Assembly: GCA_964608965.1 (NCBI GenBank)
Contig: CAZSPZ010000025.1
Location: 1-24,370, forward strand
Source of the DNA: UBA10908 sp964608965
GTDB lineage: Bacteria > Bacillota > Clostridia > Peptostreptococcales > Anaerovoracaceae
DNA: 24,370 nucleotides
Reading direction: 5' to 3'
The notes beneath the pieces were generated by a model. That model was not told where the DNA came from. It saw only the letters and a list, made by a program, of their open reading frames with translations, and searched no databases. Positions 6,136 to 14,694 of this stretch are shown here, piece after piece (the stretch's first letter is position 1; each line of letters starts with the position of its first letter). The position numbers and the translations under genes are program-made.

Positions 6136-7562
6136 TAAAATCCTTTCTCCACAATTATAGAGTACGAATTACTGCCGTTTTTGTCATTATGTTATGCTTC
6201 GGCTATGTTTTGGCAAGCGCGGAATCCCAGGAAGACACGTATATTAAAGTCGGATTATATTATGACCGTACCGCTCTTTCTTCGGCTACGTTAGAATCGG
6301 AAGACGGCTTTATTTTATTTCGGGAAGAAAACAATGAACTTACGCAGTTGAAATCTCTTGCGACGTACACAACACTTGCACTTACAGTAGAAAACGGCGA
6401 TGTCATTTTAAGAGATTCATCGGGTTCTTTGCTTTCGATCGATATGGCCGCGGACAGCGTCTTGATGAGTGCGGCAACCGACAAAGAAAACCAAATCATC
6501 ACGGTAAACAATCTTGAGTTCAGAGATGGGATTATCGCTCTTGCAAGTTCTGATGCGGCGCTTTGCCTTGTTAATTATGTTACACTGGAACACTATCTAA
6601 AAGGAGTGCTTAACGCGGAGATGTCCTACGCTTATCCGGTAGAGGCACTCAAAGCCCAGGCGATTTCTGCCCGCAGTTTTACGATGGATAATTTGGGGAA
6701 GCACAGCCGCAACGGATTTGACCTTTGCACGGACACATGCTGTCAAGTATATAAGGGAGTTGCCGCCGAACACGACGAAACAAACTACGCCTGCGAGTCC
6801 ACAGCAGGGCTTGTCATGTTGTACAGCGGGGAAGTCGTGGCCGGATATTATTGCGCCAACAGCGGCGGTTATACTCAAAATTCGGAAGATGTTTGGGTAT
6901 CTGCTTTAGGATACCTTCGAGCTGTAAAAGATGAATTTGCCCCGGTTTATGCCTGGAGCACATCCATGTCTTTTGACTCATTAAAATCAAAGCTGGAAAA
7001 TGCCGGCTATTCTCCCGGGACAATCCAATCGGTTTCTGTCGCAAACAGAAATGAAACAGGATCCGTAAGCGAGCTTATAATCATCGGAAGCAGCGAGAGT
7101 ATTTCTCTCAAAAAAGAAACAATCAGATCGACTTTGGGCTCGACTGTTCTAAAATCTCTGCGATTTTCTATGGGCGAATCGGAGAATCCCCAAATAATCA
7201 GTCTTTATGAGGGCGGCGGCTTGTCCGTTCAAAATTCCGGGGAGGTCAAGACGGTTACCGGGTCGATAAAAATTTTGTCTGCAGGCGGACAAACTGCAGA
7301 TGCGGCAATTTCGGACCTGACCTTATTTGACGGTGTGTCATTCCTAAGCGGCGCTGTTTTTGAGGCTTCCGGCACTGAATTTACCGAAGAAGAAGTGAAT
7401 TCGGGTACAATTTTCTTTAACGGACTTGGTTATGGCCACGGTGTAGGAATGCCTCAGACAAGCGCCAGAGCGATGGCAAATCAAGGATATGGTTATGAAG
7501 ATATTTTAAAGTACTACTATACGGATATAACTATTGAGAGCCTTTCAGGCCTTACTTATTGA
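6132..7562 (+). CDS. Secreted SpoIID/LytB domain protein
   Basis: A 476-residue protein with an N-terminal signal segment: basic residues, a hydrophobic stretch about 13-28, and ASA at 28-30 as a likely cleavage site. The SpoIID core begins near residue 143; E163 in VLNAEMSYAYPVEALKAQAISARSF sits where SpoIID, a lytic transglycosylase acting on denuded glycan in engulfing sporulating cells, has its catalytic Glu. The domain ends with the family motif GLGYGHGVGMPQTSARAMA, then YEDILKYYY. The region about 200-208 reads LCTDTCCQVY; related proteins usually have a His before the second Cys, here Cys. Roughly 100 N-terminal residues and a 330-415 insert fall outside the core. It overlaps ruvB by 4 nt and lies 6 nt from queA. 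Whether it is the true sporulation SpoIID cannot be told; homologues also occur in non-spore contexts. Confidence 0.88.
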   Translation: MIKSFLHNYRVRITAVFVIMLCFGYVLASAESQEDTYIKVGLYYDRTALSSATLESEDGFILFREENNELTQLKSLATYTTLALTVENGDVILRDSSGSLLSIDMAADSVLMSAATDKENQIITVNNLEFRDGIIALASSDAALCLVNYVTLEHYLKGVLNAEMSYAYPVEALKAQAISARSFTMDNLGKHSRNGFDLCTDTCCQVYKGVAAEHDETNYACESTAGLVMLYSGEVVAGYYCANSGGYTQNSEDVWVSALGYLRAVKDEFAPVYAWSTSMSFDSLKSKLENAGYSPGTIQSVSVANRNETGSVSELIIIGSSESISLKKETIRSTLGSTVLKSLRFSMGESENPQIISLYEGGGLSVQNSGEVKTVTGSIKILSAGGQTADAAISDLTLFDGVSFLSGAVFEASGTEFTEEEVNSGTIFFNGLGYGHGVGMPQTSARAMANQGYGYEDILKYYYTDITIESLSGLTY

Positions 7563-7568
7563 GGATAT

Positions 7569-8603
7569 ATGAACGTAAACGATTTTGATTATACATTACC
7601 CAAAGAACTGATTGCTCAAACTCCTGCCGAAAAGCGAGATTCTTCGAGGCTGCTGGTCATGCATCGGGAAACAGGTTTCATTGAGCACAGAACTTTCTCT
7701 GACATATTAGAATACATGGAATCCGGCGATTGCCTTGTGTTGAACGATTCCAAAGTGATACCGGCCAGGTTGTTCGGAGTAAAAAAAGACACCGGTGCTT
7801 CTGTGGAGTTCCTGCTCTCCAAAAGGATAAAGGACGATGTCTGGGAAACCCTGGTGCGGCCGGGCAGACGGCTTAAACCCGGAGATGTCGTCTGTTTCGG
7901 CGACGATGGCGAACTGAGCGCCGAAGTGCTTTCTTACGGAGAAGAGGGAACGAGGGAAGTGCGCTTTTCCTGCGAAGGAAATTTTATGGATGCATTGGAA
8001 AAGCTGGGAAGAATGCCGTTGCCTCCCTACATAGAAAGGGAAAGCACCCCGGCCGACAGGGCTCGCTACCAAACCGTATACTGTAAAACAGAAGGGTCTG
8101 TTGCCGCACCCACAGCAGGGCTGCATTTTACACCGGAACTGCTTCTTGCAGCTCAAAACAAGGGTATAAAAATTGCGTTCGTTACACTTCATGTGGGCAT
8201 AGGGACATTTCGTCCCGTCAAATGCGACATCGTCGAAGAACATAAAATGCATTTCGAGGAATACTCTGTAGACCAGGCAAATGCAGACCGGATCAATGAA
8301 ACAAAAAAATCCGGAGGACGAATTTTTTCCGTAGGCACAACAGCGTGCAGAACGATGGAAAGTGCGACGGACGACAAAGGAATTCTGCAATCGGGGTCCG
8401 GAAGTACGGGCATCTTCATCTATCCCGGGTATCAATTTAAAATCGTCGATTGCCTGATCACAAATTTTCATTTGCCCAAGTCAACGTTGCTGATGCTGAT
8501 ATCGGCTTTTTATGACAGGGAAAAAGTTCTGGGAGCCTATAAAATTGCGGTAAAAGAGGAGTATAGATTTTTCTCGTACGGAGATGCTACACTTATACTA
8601 TAA
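7569..8603 (+). CDS. queA: S-adenosylmethionine:tRNA ribosyltransferase-isomerase QueA
   Basis: QueA transfers and isomerises the ribosyl part of S-adenosylmethionine onto preQ1 in tRNA to give epoxyqueuosine. The 344-residue length is normal. Family stretches are easy to see: N-terminal FDYTLPKELIAQTPAEKRDSSRLLV, CLVLNDSKVIPARLFG, WETLVRPGRRLKPGD, GRMPLPPYIER, the highly conserved SVAAPTAGLHFTPELL, TLHVGIGTFRPV, and C-terminal LITNFHLPKSTLLMLISAFYDR. GAGG of the ribosome binding site overlaps the stop of the previous gene. It is followed directly by tgt, which acts one step earlier in the same pathway. Confidence 0.98.
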   Translation: MNVNDFDYTLPKELIAQTPAEKRDSSRLLVMHRETGFIEHRTFSDILEYMESGDCLVLNDSKVIPARLFGVKKDTGASVEFLLSKRIKDDVWETLVRPGRRLKPGDVVCFGDDGELSAEVLSYGEEGTREVRFSCEGNFMDALEKLGRMPLPPYIERESTPADRARYQTVYCKTEGSVAAPTAGLHFTPELLLAAQNKGIKIAFVTLHVGIGTFRPVKCDIVEEHKMHFEEYSVDQANADRINETKKSGGRIFSVGTTACRTMESATDDKGILQSGSGSTGIFIYPGYQFKIVDCLITNFHLPKSTLLMLISAFYDREKVLGAYKIAVKEEYRFFSYGDATLIL

Positions 8604-8611
8604 GGATAAAT

Positions 8612-9742
8612 ATGAAAAACGCGGTAACATTCACATTAAAAAAACAAGATACCAGAACACGGGCAAGAAGGGGTGTGCTCCATACTCCGCACGGCCCGAT
8701 TGAAACGCCGGTTTTTATGCCGGTAGGTACGCAGGCGACAGTCAAAGCGATGAAGCCTGAATCCGTGAGCGGTTTAGGAAACAAAGGCGCTCACATCATC
8801 TTAAGCAACACTTATCATTTGTATCTTCGCCCAGGCCACGAACTCATCCGGGAAGCAGGCGGACTGCATAAGTTCATGAACTGGAACGGCGCCATTTTAA
8901 CGGACAGCGGCGGATTTCAAGTTTTCAGCCTCGGCGACCTTCGTAAAATTACGGAAGAAGGTGTTGCGTTTCGATCACATATCGACGGATCCAAGCACAT
9001 GTTTACTCCCGAACACAGTATCGACGTGCAAAATGCTCTTGGCTCGGATATCATCATGGCCTTCGACGAATGTGCGCCTTATCCTGCGGACAGAAATTAT
9101 GTAAAAAACTCTTTGGAACGTACGACCAGATGGCTCATTCGATGCAAGGAACATCATACCAACACAGAAAATCAATCGCTTTTTGGGATTATGCAAGGAG
9201 GAATGTATAAAGACCTGCGACATGAAAGCGCCAAGCAGATTGCGGATCTGGATTTGCCGGGCTATGCCATAGGAGGCCTTTCTGTGGGCGAACCAAAGGA
9301 CTTGATGTACGAGATCATGGATGAATGTATCGAAGATCTGCCCAAGGATAAAGCCAGATACCTGATGGGTGTGGGCAGCCCGGATTGCCTTTTCGAAGGT
9401 GTGCAGAGAGGCATCGATATGTTCGACTGTGTCCTCCCCACAAGAATCGCAAGAAACGGAACAGCGTTTACGTCAAGAGGGAAAGTAGTCATTAAGAACG
9501 CACGGCACGAAAGAGATTTTTCGCCTCTGGATCCCGAATGCACTTGTTATACTTGCAGAAATTATTCCAGAGCCTATTTAAGACACTTGTATAAAGCAGA
9601 TGAAATTCTTTCTTCCATGCTGCTCACAGAGCATAATCTGCACTTTCTCGTAAGCACGATGGAAAAAATGCGCAAAGCGATCGAAGAAGATCGTTTTCTT
9701 GAATATAAGAAGGAATTCTTTGATAAATACGGAGACCTTTAA
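8612..9742 (+). CDS. tgt: tRNA-guanine transglycosylase Tgt
   Basis: Tgt replaces guanine at position 34 of GUN-anticodon tRNAs with preQ1. This 376-residue enzyme has the expected residues: D98 in LTDSGGFQVFSL, the nucleophile D272 in GIDMFDCVLPTR, and the zinc ligands C310, C312, C315 (CTCYTC) with H341. The start follows AAGGA and is 9 nt after the queA stop. The stop overlaps the next start as TAATG. The neighbour queA performs the next step, so the operon can place a queuosine precursor in tRNA; the genes for making preQ1 and the final reductase are not in this window. Confidence 0.98.
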   Translation: MKNAVTFTLKKQDTRTRARRGVLHTPHGPIETPVFMPVGTQATVKAMKPESVSGLGNKGAHIILSNTYHLYLRPGHELIREAGGLHKFMNWNGAILTDSGGFQVFSLGDLRKITEEGVAFRSHIDGSKHMFTPEHSIDVQNALGSDIIMAFDECAPYPADRNYVKNSLERTTRWLIRCKEHHTNTENQSLFGIMQGGMYKDLRHESAKQIADLDLPGYAIGGLSVGEPKDLMYEIMDECIEDLPKDKARYLMGVGSPDCLFEGVQRGIDMFDCVLPTRIARNGTAFTSRGKVVIKNARHERDFSPLDPECTCYTCRNYSRAYLRHLYKADEILSSMLLTEHNLHFLVSTMEKMRKAIEEDRFLEYKKEFFDKYGDL

Positions 9743-10929
9743 TGCAAGATATTTATTCCCTACAAATAGAATCTGACCGCTGTCCGCACATGCTTATGTG
9801 CGGAGGGTGCTCGTATCAGGATGTTCCCTACGCCGATCAATTAAAAAACAAGCAGGGAGAAGTGAACGGGCTGCTTTTGGCTGCGGGAATCGATCCGAAT
9901 GTTCTTGGGAAAATTATTCCTTCTCCGGATCGATACGAATATAGAAATAAAATGGAATATACGTTCGGCGACGAAACAATAGGGGGGCCGCTTACTCTTG
10001 GGATGCATAAACGTAAAAGCTTTATGTCTGTAACGGACGCCGGAAGCTGCCGCATCGTTCCTCCTGAATTTAATGAAGTGCTGCGGGCCACTCTGGCATT
10101 TTGCAATGAACACAACCTGAGCTTTTATCATAAAAAATCTCACGAGGGCTTGCTTCGAAACCTGATCCTGCGCAAGGGATTTCGGACGGGGGAGTTATTG
10201 ATCAATATCGTTACTTCTTCTTTTTTCGATTTTCCGGAAGAAGAATATAAGGATAGGATCCTATCGCTTCAATGTGCCGACTCAGTGGTCGGTATTCTCC
10301 ATACGGTAAACGATCATGTAGCTGATGCGGTGTTGTGCGACGCGATGAATATAGTCTATGGCCGGCTGTACTACATGGAAGAAGTGCTGGGATTGCGATT
10401 TAAGGTCAATGCGTTCTCCTTTTTTCAGACGAATGTACCTGCGGCAGAGAGGCTATATAAAGATGCCATCGGATTGATTGATTCGCTGCAAGGGAAAGTA
10501 GTATATGATTTATATTGCGGTTCAGGCACAATAACCCAGGCGATTGCGGGCTCCGCAGCATTTGCGATCGGAGTCGAAATAGACGAAGACGCAGTGCGTG
10601 CCGCAGAAGAAAACGCAAAATTAAACAATCTGTCAAATTGTCGTTTTATCGCAGGAGATGTTTTAAAGGTATTGGAAGATATTCCTCAAAAGCCCGATGT
10701 GATTATCCTGGATCCACCCAGAGCCGGAATACACCCAAAAGCCATGGAGATGATTTGCTCTTACGGCGTCTCCCAGCTAATATATATATCATGCAACCCG
10801 AAATCGTTGATGCAAAATTTACCGGCGGCACAGGCAAAAGGGTACAAGATTTCGCACTTATCGATTTATGATAATTTTCCGTTTACAAAGCACACCGAGG
10901 CATTGTGTCTGCTGGAAAAGCAATATTGA
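9742..10929 (+). CDS. rlmD: 23S rRNA (uracil-C5) methyltransferase, RlmD/RumA family
   Basis: The protein belongs to the RumA/RlmCD/TrmA group that makes 5-methyluridine in RNA. In 395 residues it shows an Fe-S cysteine set C14, C20, C23 (CPHMLMCGGC) and C103, the SAM-binding start VVYDLYCGSGTITQAI, the DPPRAGIHPKAMEMI motif, the nucleophile C351 in YISCNP, and the general-base Glu in KHTEALCLL near the C-terminus. The N-terminal TRAM RNA-binding domain found in many relatives is missing: the Fe-S region begins almost at the start codon. That start overlaps the tgt stop by one base, so the short form is probably real. Target (U1939, U747 or both) cannot be told from sequence. Confidence 0.9.
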   Translation: MQDIYSLQIESDRCPHMLMCGGCSYQDVPYADQLKNKQGEVNGLLLAAGIDPNVLGKIIPSPDRYEYRNKMEYTFGDETIGGPLTLGMHKRKSFMSVTDAGSCRIVPPEFNEVLRATLAFCNEHNLSFYHKKSHEGLLRNLILRKGFRTGELLINIVTSSFFDFPEEEYKDRILSLQCADSVVGILHTVNDHVADAVLCDAMNIVYGRLYYMEEVLGLRFKVNAFSFFQTNVPAAERLYKDAIGLIDSLQGKVVYDLYCGSGTITQAIAGSAAFAIGVEIDEDAVRAAEENAKLNNLSNCRFIAGDVLKVLEDIPQKPDVIILDPPRAGIHPKAMEMICSYGVSQLIYISCNPKSLMQNLPAAQAKGYKISHLSIYDNFPFTKHTEALCLLEKQY

Positions 10930-10951
10930 CGCGTATATTCACAATACTTTT

Positions 10952-10980
10952 TTATCTTATTCCTGTGGGTGGAGTATAAT
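10952..10980 (+). promoter_or_regulatory. Promoter of the GNAT-glycogen operon
   Basis: A consensus TATAAT lies at 10975-10980, with TTATCT at 10952-10957 as a poor -35 at 17 bp. It stands 43 nt before the first gene. No terminator hairpin is visible between rlmD and this promoter, so some readthrough from the upstream operon is likely. Confidence 0.5.
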
Positions 10981-11022
10981 ATAAATAGCTGTTGTCTCAA
11001 CGAATTACGCAAGGAGGAAGAA

Positions 11023-11568
11023 ATGGAATCAAACAGGTTAAAAATCAGGCCATCTGTTTTTGCAGACTGTAAGGTCTTCGCTGAATGGGAAGCGCTTCCC
11101 TCCGTAAGATCGAGTTTTACGATGAACGACGACTGGGATTACAACCAGATCGCACAGCAGTTTGTCATTCATCATCTTGATGAGAGTCGTTTACAGATGA
11201 CAATTGTCCTTAAAGAAACAGGCGAGTCGATAGGCAGGATTCAAATCAGCAGAATCGACCCGCATTATGACTCGTTGGATATCACGAGAATTTATATCGC
11301 CGAGGATAAACACAGAAGAAAAGGTCTGGGCGAAGAAGCATTGCGGCTTGTCCTGGAATACTGCTTTATTCAGCTGCACATGGAGCGCATCACGCTTGAC
11401 TACGTCGATGGAAATACGACGGCGGAATCGCTTTATTTAAAGATGGGTTTTATTCAAGAGGGTATTGCACGGCACGGCGGCAAAAAAAACGGAATATATC
11501 TTGATTTTCATATGATGTCTATGTTGCGAAACGAATACTATCGTCATTTTAAAAGCGAGGAGTTGTAA
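11023..11568 (+). CDS. GNAT-family N-acetyltransferase (RimJ/RimL-like)
   Basis: A 181-residue GCN5-related acetyltransferase. The acetyl-CoA motif RRKGLG is at 98-103 after the beta strand ITRIYIAEDKH, and the C-terminal motif DGNTTAESLYLKMGFIQEGIARHGGKKNGIYLDFHMMSML is the RimJ/RimL-like pattern of enzymes acetylating protein N-termini, aminoglycosides or small amines. The substrate cannot be predicted. The start at 11023 is fixed by AAGGAGG at 11010-11016; an earlier in-frame GTG at 10969 lies inside the promoter. It is the first gene of the glycogen operon, with only 21 nt to glgB, and its last codons form part of a hairpin reaching the glgB ribosome binding site. A role in glycogen metabolism is possible but unproven. 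Confidence 0.88.
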   Translation: MESNRLKIRPSVFADCKVFAEWEALPSVRSSFTMNDDWDYNQIAQQFVIHHLDESRLQMTIVLKETGESIGRIQISRIDPHYDSLDITRIYIAEDKHRRKGLGEEALRLVLEYCFIQLHMERITLDYVDGNTTAESLYLKMGFIQEGIARHGGKKNGIYLDFHMMSMLRNEYYRHFKSEEL

Positions 11569-11581
11569 CTCCTGTCAGGAG
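11558..11581 (+). promoter_or_regulatory. Overlapping alternative hairpins at the glgB ribosome binding site
   Basis: Three segments compete. AGGAG (11558-11562, end of the GNAT gene) can pair with CTCCT (11569-11573). The same CTCC (11569-11572) can instead pair with GGAG at 11578-11581, which is the glgB ribosome binding site. Only one pairing can exist at a time. The GNAT stop codon lies in the first loop, so terminating ribosomes would decide the outcome. Confidence 0.45.
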
Positions 11582-11589
11582 ATTCGTCC

Positions 11590-13464
11590 ATGAGTGCAGA
11601 AAAAGACTACGCCATTCACCTTTTTCACGAAGGGACAGCCCAAAGGGCTTACGAATTTTTAGGTTCTCATTTACTTGGCGTTCAAGAGGGGAATGCCTGT
11701 GTATTCAGGACATGGGCGCCCACTGCGCAAGCTGTTTATGTGGTTGGTGATTTTAACGGCTGGAGCCGTCAGCATCCCATGGAAAAAATAAGTAAGCAAG
11801 GACTGTGGGAAGCCACGATCCATGGTGTAAAAGAATTTCAGGCTTATAAATATGAAATCATAACAGAAAAAGGAGAAACTCTCTTTAAAGCGGATCCATA
11901 TGCCTATCATGCTATGACAAGGCCGGATACCGCTTCTAAAGTCTATAACATCGATCAGTATTCCTGGAATGACAATGCCTGGCTTCAGGAGCCGATATAC
12001 GATAAACCCATGAGCATATACGAAGTGCATCTGGGATCCTGGCGGCGTTATGCAGACGGAAATTTTTTTAATTACAGAAAGACCGCAGATGAATTAATCC
12101 CATATGTAAAGAGTATGGGATTTACGCATATTGAGTTATTGCCGGTGGCAGAATTTCCATTTGACGGCTCGTGGGGCTATCAAATCATAGGTTATTTTGC
12201 GCCGACTTCAAGGTATGGCACTCCCTCCGATTTTATGTATTTGATCGACAAAGCACACCAGGCAGGCATCGGTGTTATATTGGACTGGGTTCCCGGCCAT
12301 TTCCCCAAAGACGCTGCGGGATTATATAAGTATGACGGCAAGGCTTGTTATGAATACCGTGATTCTTCCAAAAGCGAACATAAGGAATGGGGCACTATGG
12401 TCTTTGACTGGGGCAAAACCGAAGTGCAAAGCTTCCTTATTTCAAACGCTTTTTATTGGATCGAAAAATATCACATTGACGGACTGCGCGTGGATGCTGT
12501 GGCATCCATGTTGTATTTAGACTATGATCGCAGGCAAGACGACTGGGAGCCTAACAGTTTTGGCGGGCGAGAAAACCTGGAAGCTGTAGCCTTTTTACGT
12601 AAATTGAACAGCAGTATTCTGACTGAGCACCCCGACATCCTTATGATTGCAGAGGAATCCACGGCTTGGCCCATGGTTACGATGCCTCCGCATTTAGGAG
12701 GTTTGGGTTTTAATTTCAAATGGAATATGGGCTTTATGAATGACACTGTCGAATATATGAAAACCGATCCGTATTTTCGCCAATACGGACATAAAAATCT
12801 TACTTTTTCTATGGAATATGCCTTTTCCGAAAACTATATTTTACCGTTATCCCACGATGAAGTCGTCCATATGAAAGGCTCGCTCATTACGAAGATGCCT
12901 GGGACATACGAGCAAAAATTTGAAAATCTCAAAACATATTTGGGATATATGTGGACACATCCAGGCAAGAAGCTCTTGTTTATGGGTGCCGAGTTTGCCC
13001 AGTTCAACGAATGGCACTATGAATCGGAATTAGATTGGAATTTACTTTCTTTTCCCATGCATGCGGCATATAAACAGTATGTAGAGGCCCTGAACCATTT
13101 CTATCATGCAAATCGCCCGTTTTGGGAAATAGAGAATGACTGGACCGGATTTTCCTGGATAGAAGCCTGCGACAGCGGAAATAACGTAATCGTATATATT
13201 CGCAGAGATCATTCCGGGAACGAATTCATCTGCATATGCAATTTTTCTGCGGAAGAAAGGAAAGCTTACCGTTTCGGTGTACCCGCAAAAGGACCTTACA
13301 AAGCCATTTTTCAATCAAATTTGGATATATATGGCGGTTCGGGCTCGCCATTGAAAGGAATTCGTGTCGATAAACACGAGAGCCACGGAAAGGAATATTC
13401 GGTTTGTCTGACAATTCCGCCCTTGACTTTTTTAGTTTTGGATCGCTGTCAAACAGTAAAATAA
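11590..13464 (+). CDS. glgB: 1,4-alpha-glucan branching enzyme GlgB
   Basis: GlgB cuts alpha-1,4 chains and rejoins them by alpha-1,6 bonds to create branches. The 624-residue protein has an N-terminal CBM48-type domain (ACVFRTWAPTAQAVYVVGDFNGW, residues about 36-58) and a GH13 barrel: nucleophile D302 in GLRVDAVASMLYLDY, acid/base E355 in IAEEST, and D423 in LSHDEVVH; GAEFAQFNEW follows the barrel core. The short N-terminus, without the extra module found in E. coli GlgB, is usual in Bacillota. The ribosome binding site AGGAG (11577-11581) is 8 nt from the ATG. It is the first glycogen enzyme of the operon and is 20 nt from glgC. Confidence 0.98.
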   Translation: MSAEKDYAIHLFHEGTAQRAYEFLGSHLLGVQEGNACVFRTWAPTAQAVYVVGDFNGWSRQHPMEKISKQGLWEATIHGVKEFQAYKYEIITEKGETLFKADPYAYHAMTRPDTASKVYNIDQYSWNDNAWLQEPIYDKPMSIYEVHLGSWRRYADGNFFNYRKTADELIPYVKSMGFTHIELLPVAEFPFDGSWGYQIIGYFAPTSRYGTPSDFMYLIDKAHQAGIGVILDWVPGHFPKDAAGLYKYDGKACYEYRDSSKSEHKEWGTMVFDWGKTEVQSFLISNAFYWIEKYHIDGLRVDAVASMLYLDYDRRQDDWEPNSFGGRENLEAVAFLRKLNSSILTEHPDILMIAEESTAWPMVTMPPHLGGLGFNFKWNMGFMNDTVEYMKTDPYFRQYGHKNLTFSMEYAFSENYILPLSHDEVVHMKGSLITKMPGTYEQKFENLKTYLGYMWTHPGKKLLFMGAEFAQFNEWHYESELDWNLLSFPMHAAYKQYVEALNHFYHANRPFWEIENDWTGFSWIEACDSGNNVIVYIRRDHSGNEFICICNFSAEERKAYRFGVPAKGPYKAIFQSNLDIYGGSGSPLKGIRVDKHESHGKEYSVCLTIPPLTFLVLDRCQTVK

Positions 13465-13484
13465 TATCTGTGGGAGGTGAAAGT

Positions 13485-14684
13485 ATGAGTTTTATTAAAA
13501 AGAAAGACATGATTGCCATGCTGCTTGCCGGAGGGCAGGGGAGTCGGTTGGGTGTGCTTACAAAGGATGTCGCAAAACCTGCTGTGCCGTTCGGCGGCAA
13601 ATATCGAATTATCGACTTTGCTCTGTCCAACTGTATTAACTCGGATATCGACACAATTGGTGTTCTGACGCAATATCAACCGATGGAACTGAACGCATAC
13701 ATAGGAAACGGCCAGCCTTGGGATCTTGACAGAATGTACGGAGGGGCAAGAATATTACCGCCGTATATCAAAGGAAAAGCAGGAGAATGGTATAAGGGCA
13801 CCGCTAATTCCATCTTCCAAAACATCCCATATATTGAGCAGTACGATCCCAATTATGTCATCATTCTTTCCGGTGATCATATTTATAAAATGAACTACAG
13901 GTGGATGCTGGATCATCACATCCAGAAAAACGCAGATTGCACCATCGCCGTCATAGAAGTTCCGATAGAAGAAGCCAGTCGATTTGGCGTTATGAATACC
14001 GATGAGAATCTAAAAATTACCGAGTTCGAGGAAAAACCGCCAAAACCCAAAAGCAATTTAGCTTCTATGGGCGTCTATATTTTCAACTGGCCGATTCTAA
14101 AAGAATACCTGATTCGAGACGAGGAAAATAAAAACTCCTCCAATGACTTCGGCAAGGATATCATCCCATCCATGTTGAAATGCGATATGAACTTATACGC
14201 ATATAAATATCTGGGATACTGGAAAGACGTGGGAACCATCGAGTCGCTTTGGCAGGCGAATATGGATCTTCTGAAAGATGACGTTTCCCTGGAACTTTAC
14301 GACCCGCGCTGGAAAATATATGCCAGAAATGCCAATTTGCCGCCTCAATATATCGGATACGGAGCCGATATAAAGACAGCGCATATTTCCGAAGGCTGCA
14401 CGATAGAAGGACAGGTTGAATCTTCCATTATTTTTCCGAATGTCACCATAAAAAAAGGCGCAAGCGTACATCATTCGGTGGTGATGTCCGGTACAACTAT
14501 TCAGGAATCGGCTCATGTCAATTATGCGATTGTCGCAGAAGCTGTAACGATAGGCGAAAATGCTCTGGTCGGAAATGTAAAACGCGGGAAAGAGCGTCAG
14601 GGTATTTGCGTTGTGGCAAGCGGTGTTCAAATAAGCGAAGCAGCAAAAGTAGAAGCGGGAACAGTTGTTTCCCAGAATATATAG
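13485..14684 (+). CDS. glgC: Glucose-1-phosphate adenylyltransferase GlgC
   Basis: GlgC makes ADP-glucose from ATP and glucose-1-phosphate, the committed step of bacterial glycogen synthesis. In 399 residues it has the nucleotide motif LLAGGQGSRLGVLT (13-26), the K39-containing PFGGKYRIIDFALSN, IILSGDHIYKM with the catalytic Asp, the FEEKP sugar-phosphate motif, and a C-terminal left-handed beta helix (about 290-399). The start at 13485 is chosen for GGGAGGTG 5-12 nt upstream; the frame is open further left but overlaps glgB without homology. It forms a pair with glgD, next downstream, as in Bacillus, where the two proteins form a heteromer. Confidence 0.98.
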   Translation: MSFIKKKDMIAMLLAGGQGSRLGVLTKDVAKPAVPFGGKYRIIDFALSNCINSDIDTIGVLTQYQPMELNAYIGNGQPWDLDRMYGGARILPPYIKGKAGEWYKGTANSIFQNIPYIEQYDPNYVIILSGDHIYKMNYRWMLDHHIQKNADCTIAVIEVPIEEASRFGVMNTDENLKITEFEEKPPKPKSNLASMGVYIFNWPILKEYLIRDEENKNSSNDFGKDIIPSMLKCDMNLYAYKYLGYWKDVGTIESLWQANMDLLKDDVSLELYDPRWKIYARNANLPPQYIGYGADIKTAHISEGCTIEGQVESSIIFPNVTIKKGASVHHSVVMSGTTIQESAHVNYAIVAEAVTIGENALVGNVKRGKERQGICVVASGVQISEAAKVEAGTVVSQNI

Positions 14685-14694
14685 GAGGGGAAAC

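Noticed and set aside
7707..8471. 254-codon open frame on the minus strand inside queA
   Set aside because: QueA is unmistakable on the plus strand; the opposite frame is rich in Cys, His and Phe, as antisense translations often are.
10969..11022. Earlier GTG start for the GNAT gene
   Set aside because: It lies within the promoter -10 region, whereas ATG 11023 has a perfect ribosome binding site.
13404..13484. Earlier start of glgC overlapping glgB
   Set aside because: The extra residues precede the known GlgC N-terminus, and GGGAGG is placed for 13485.
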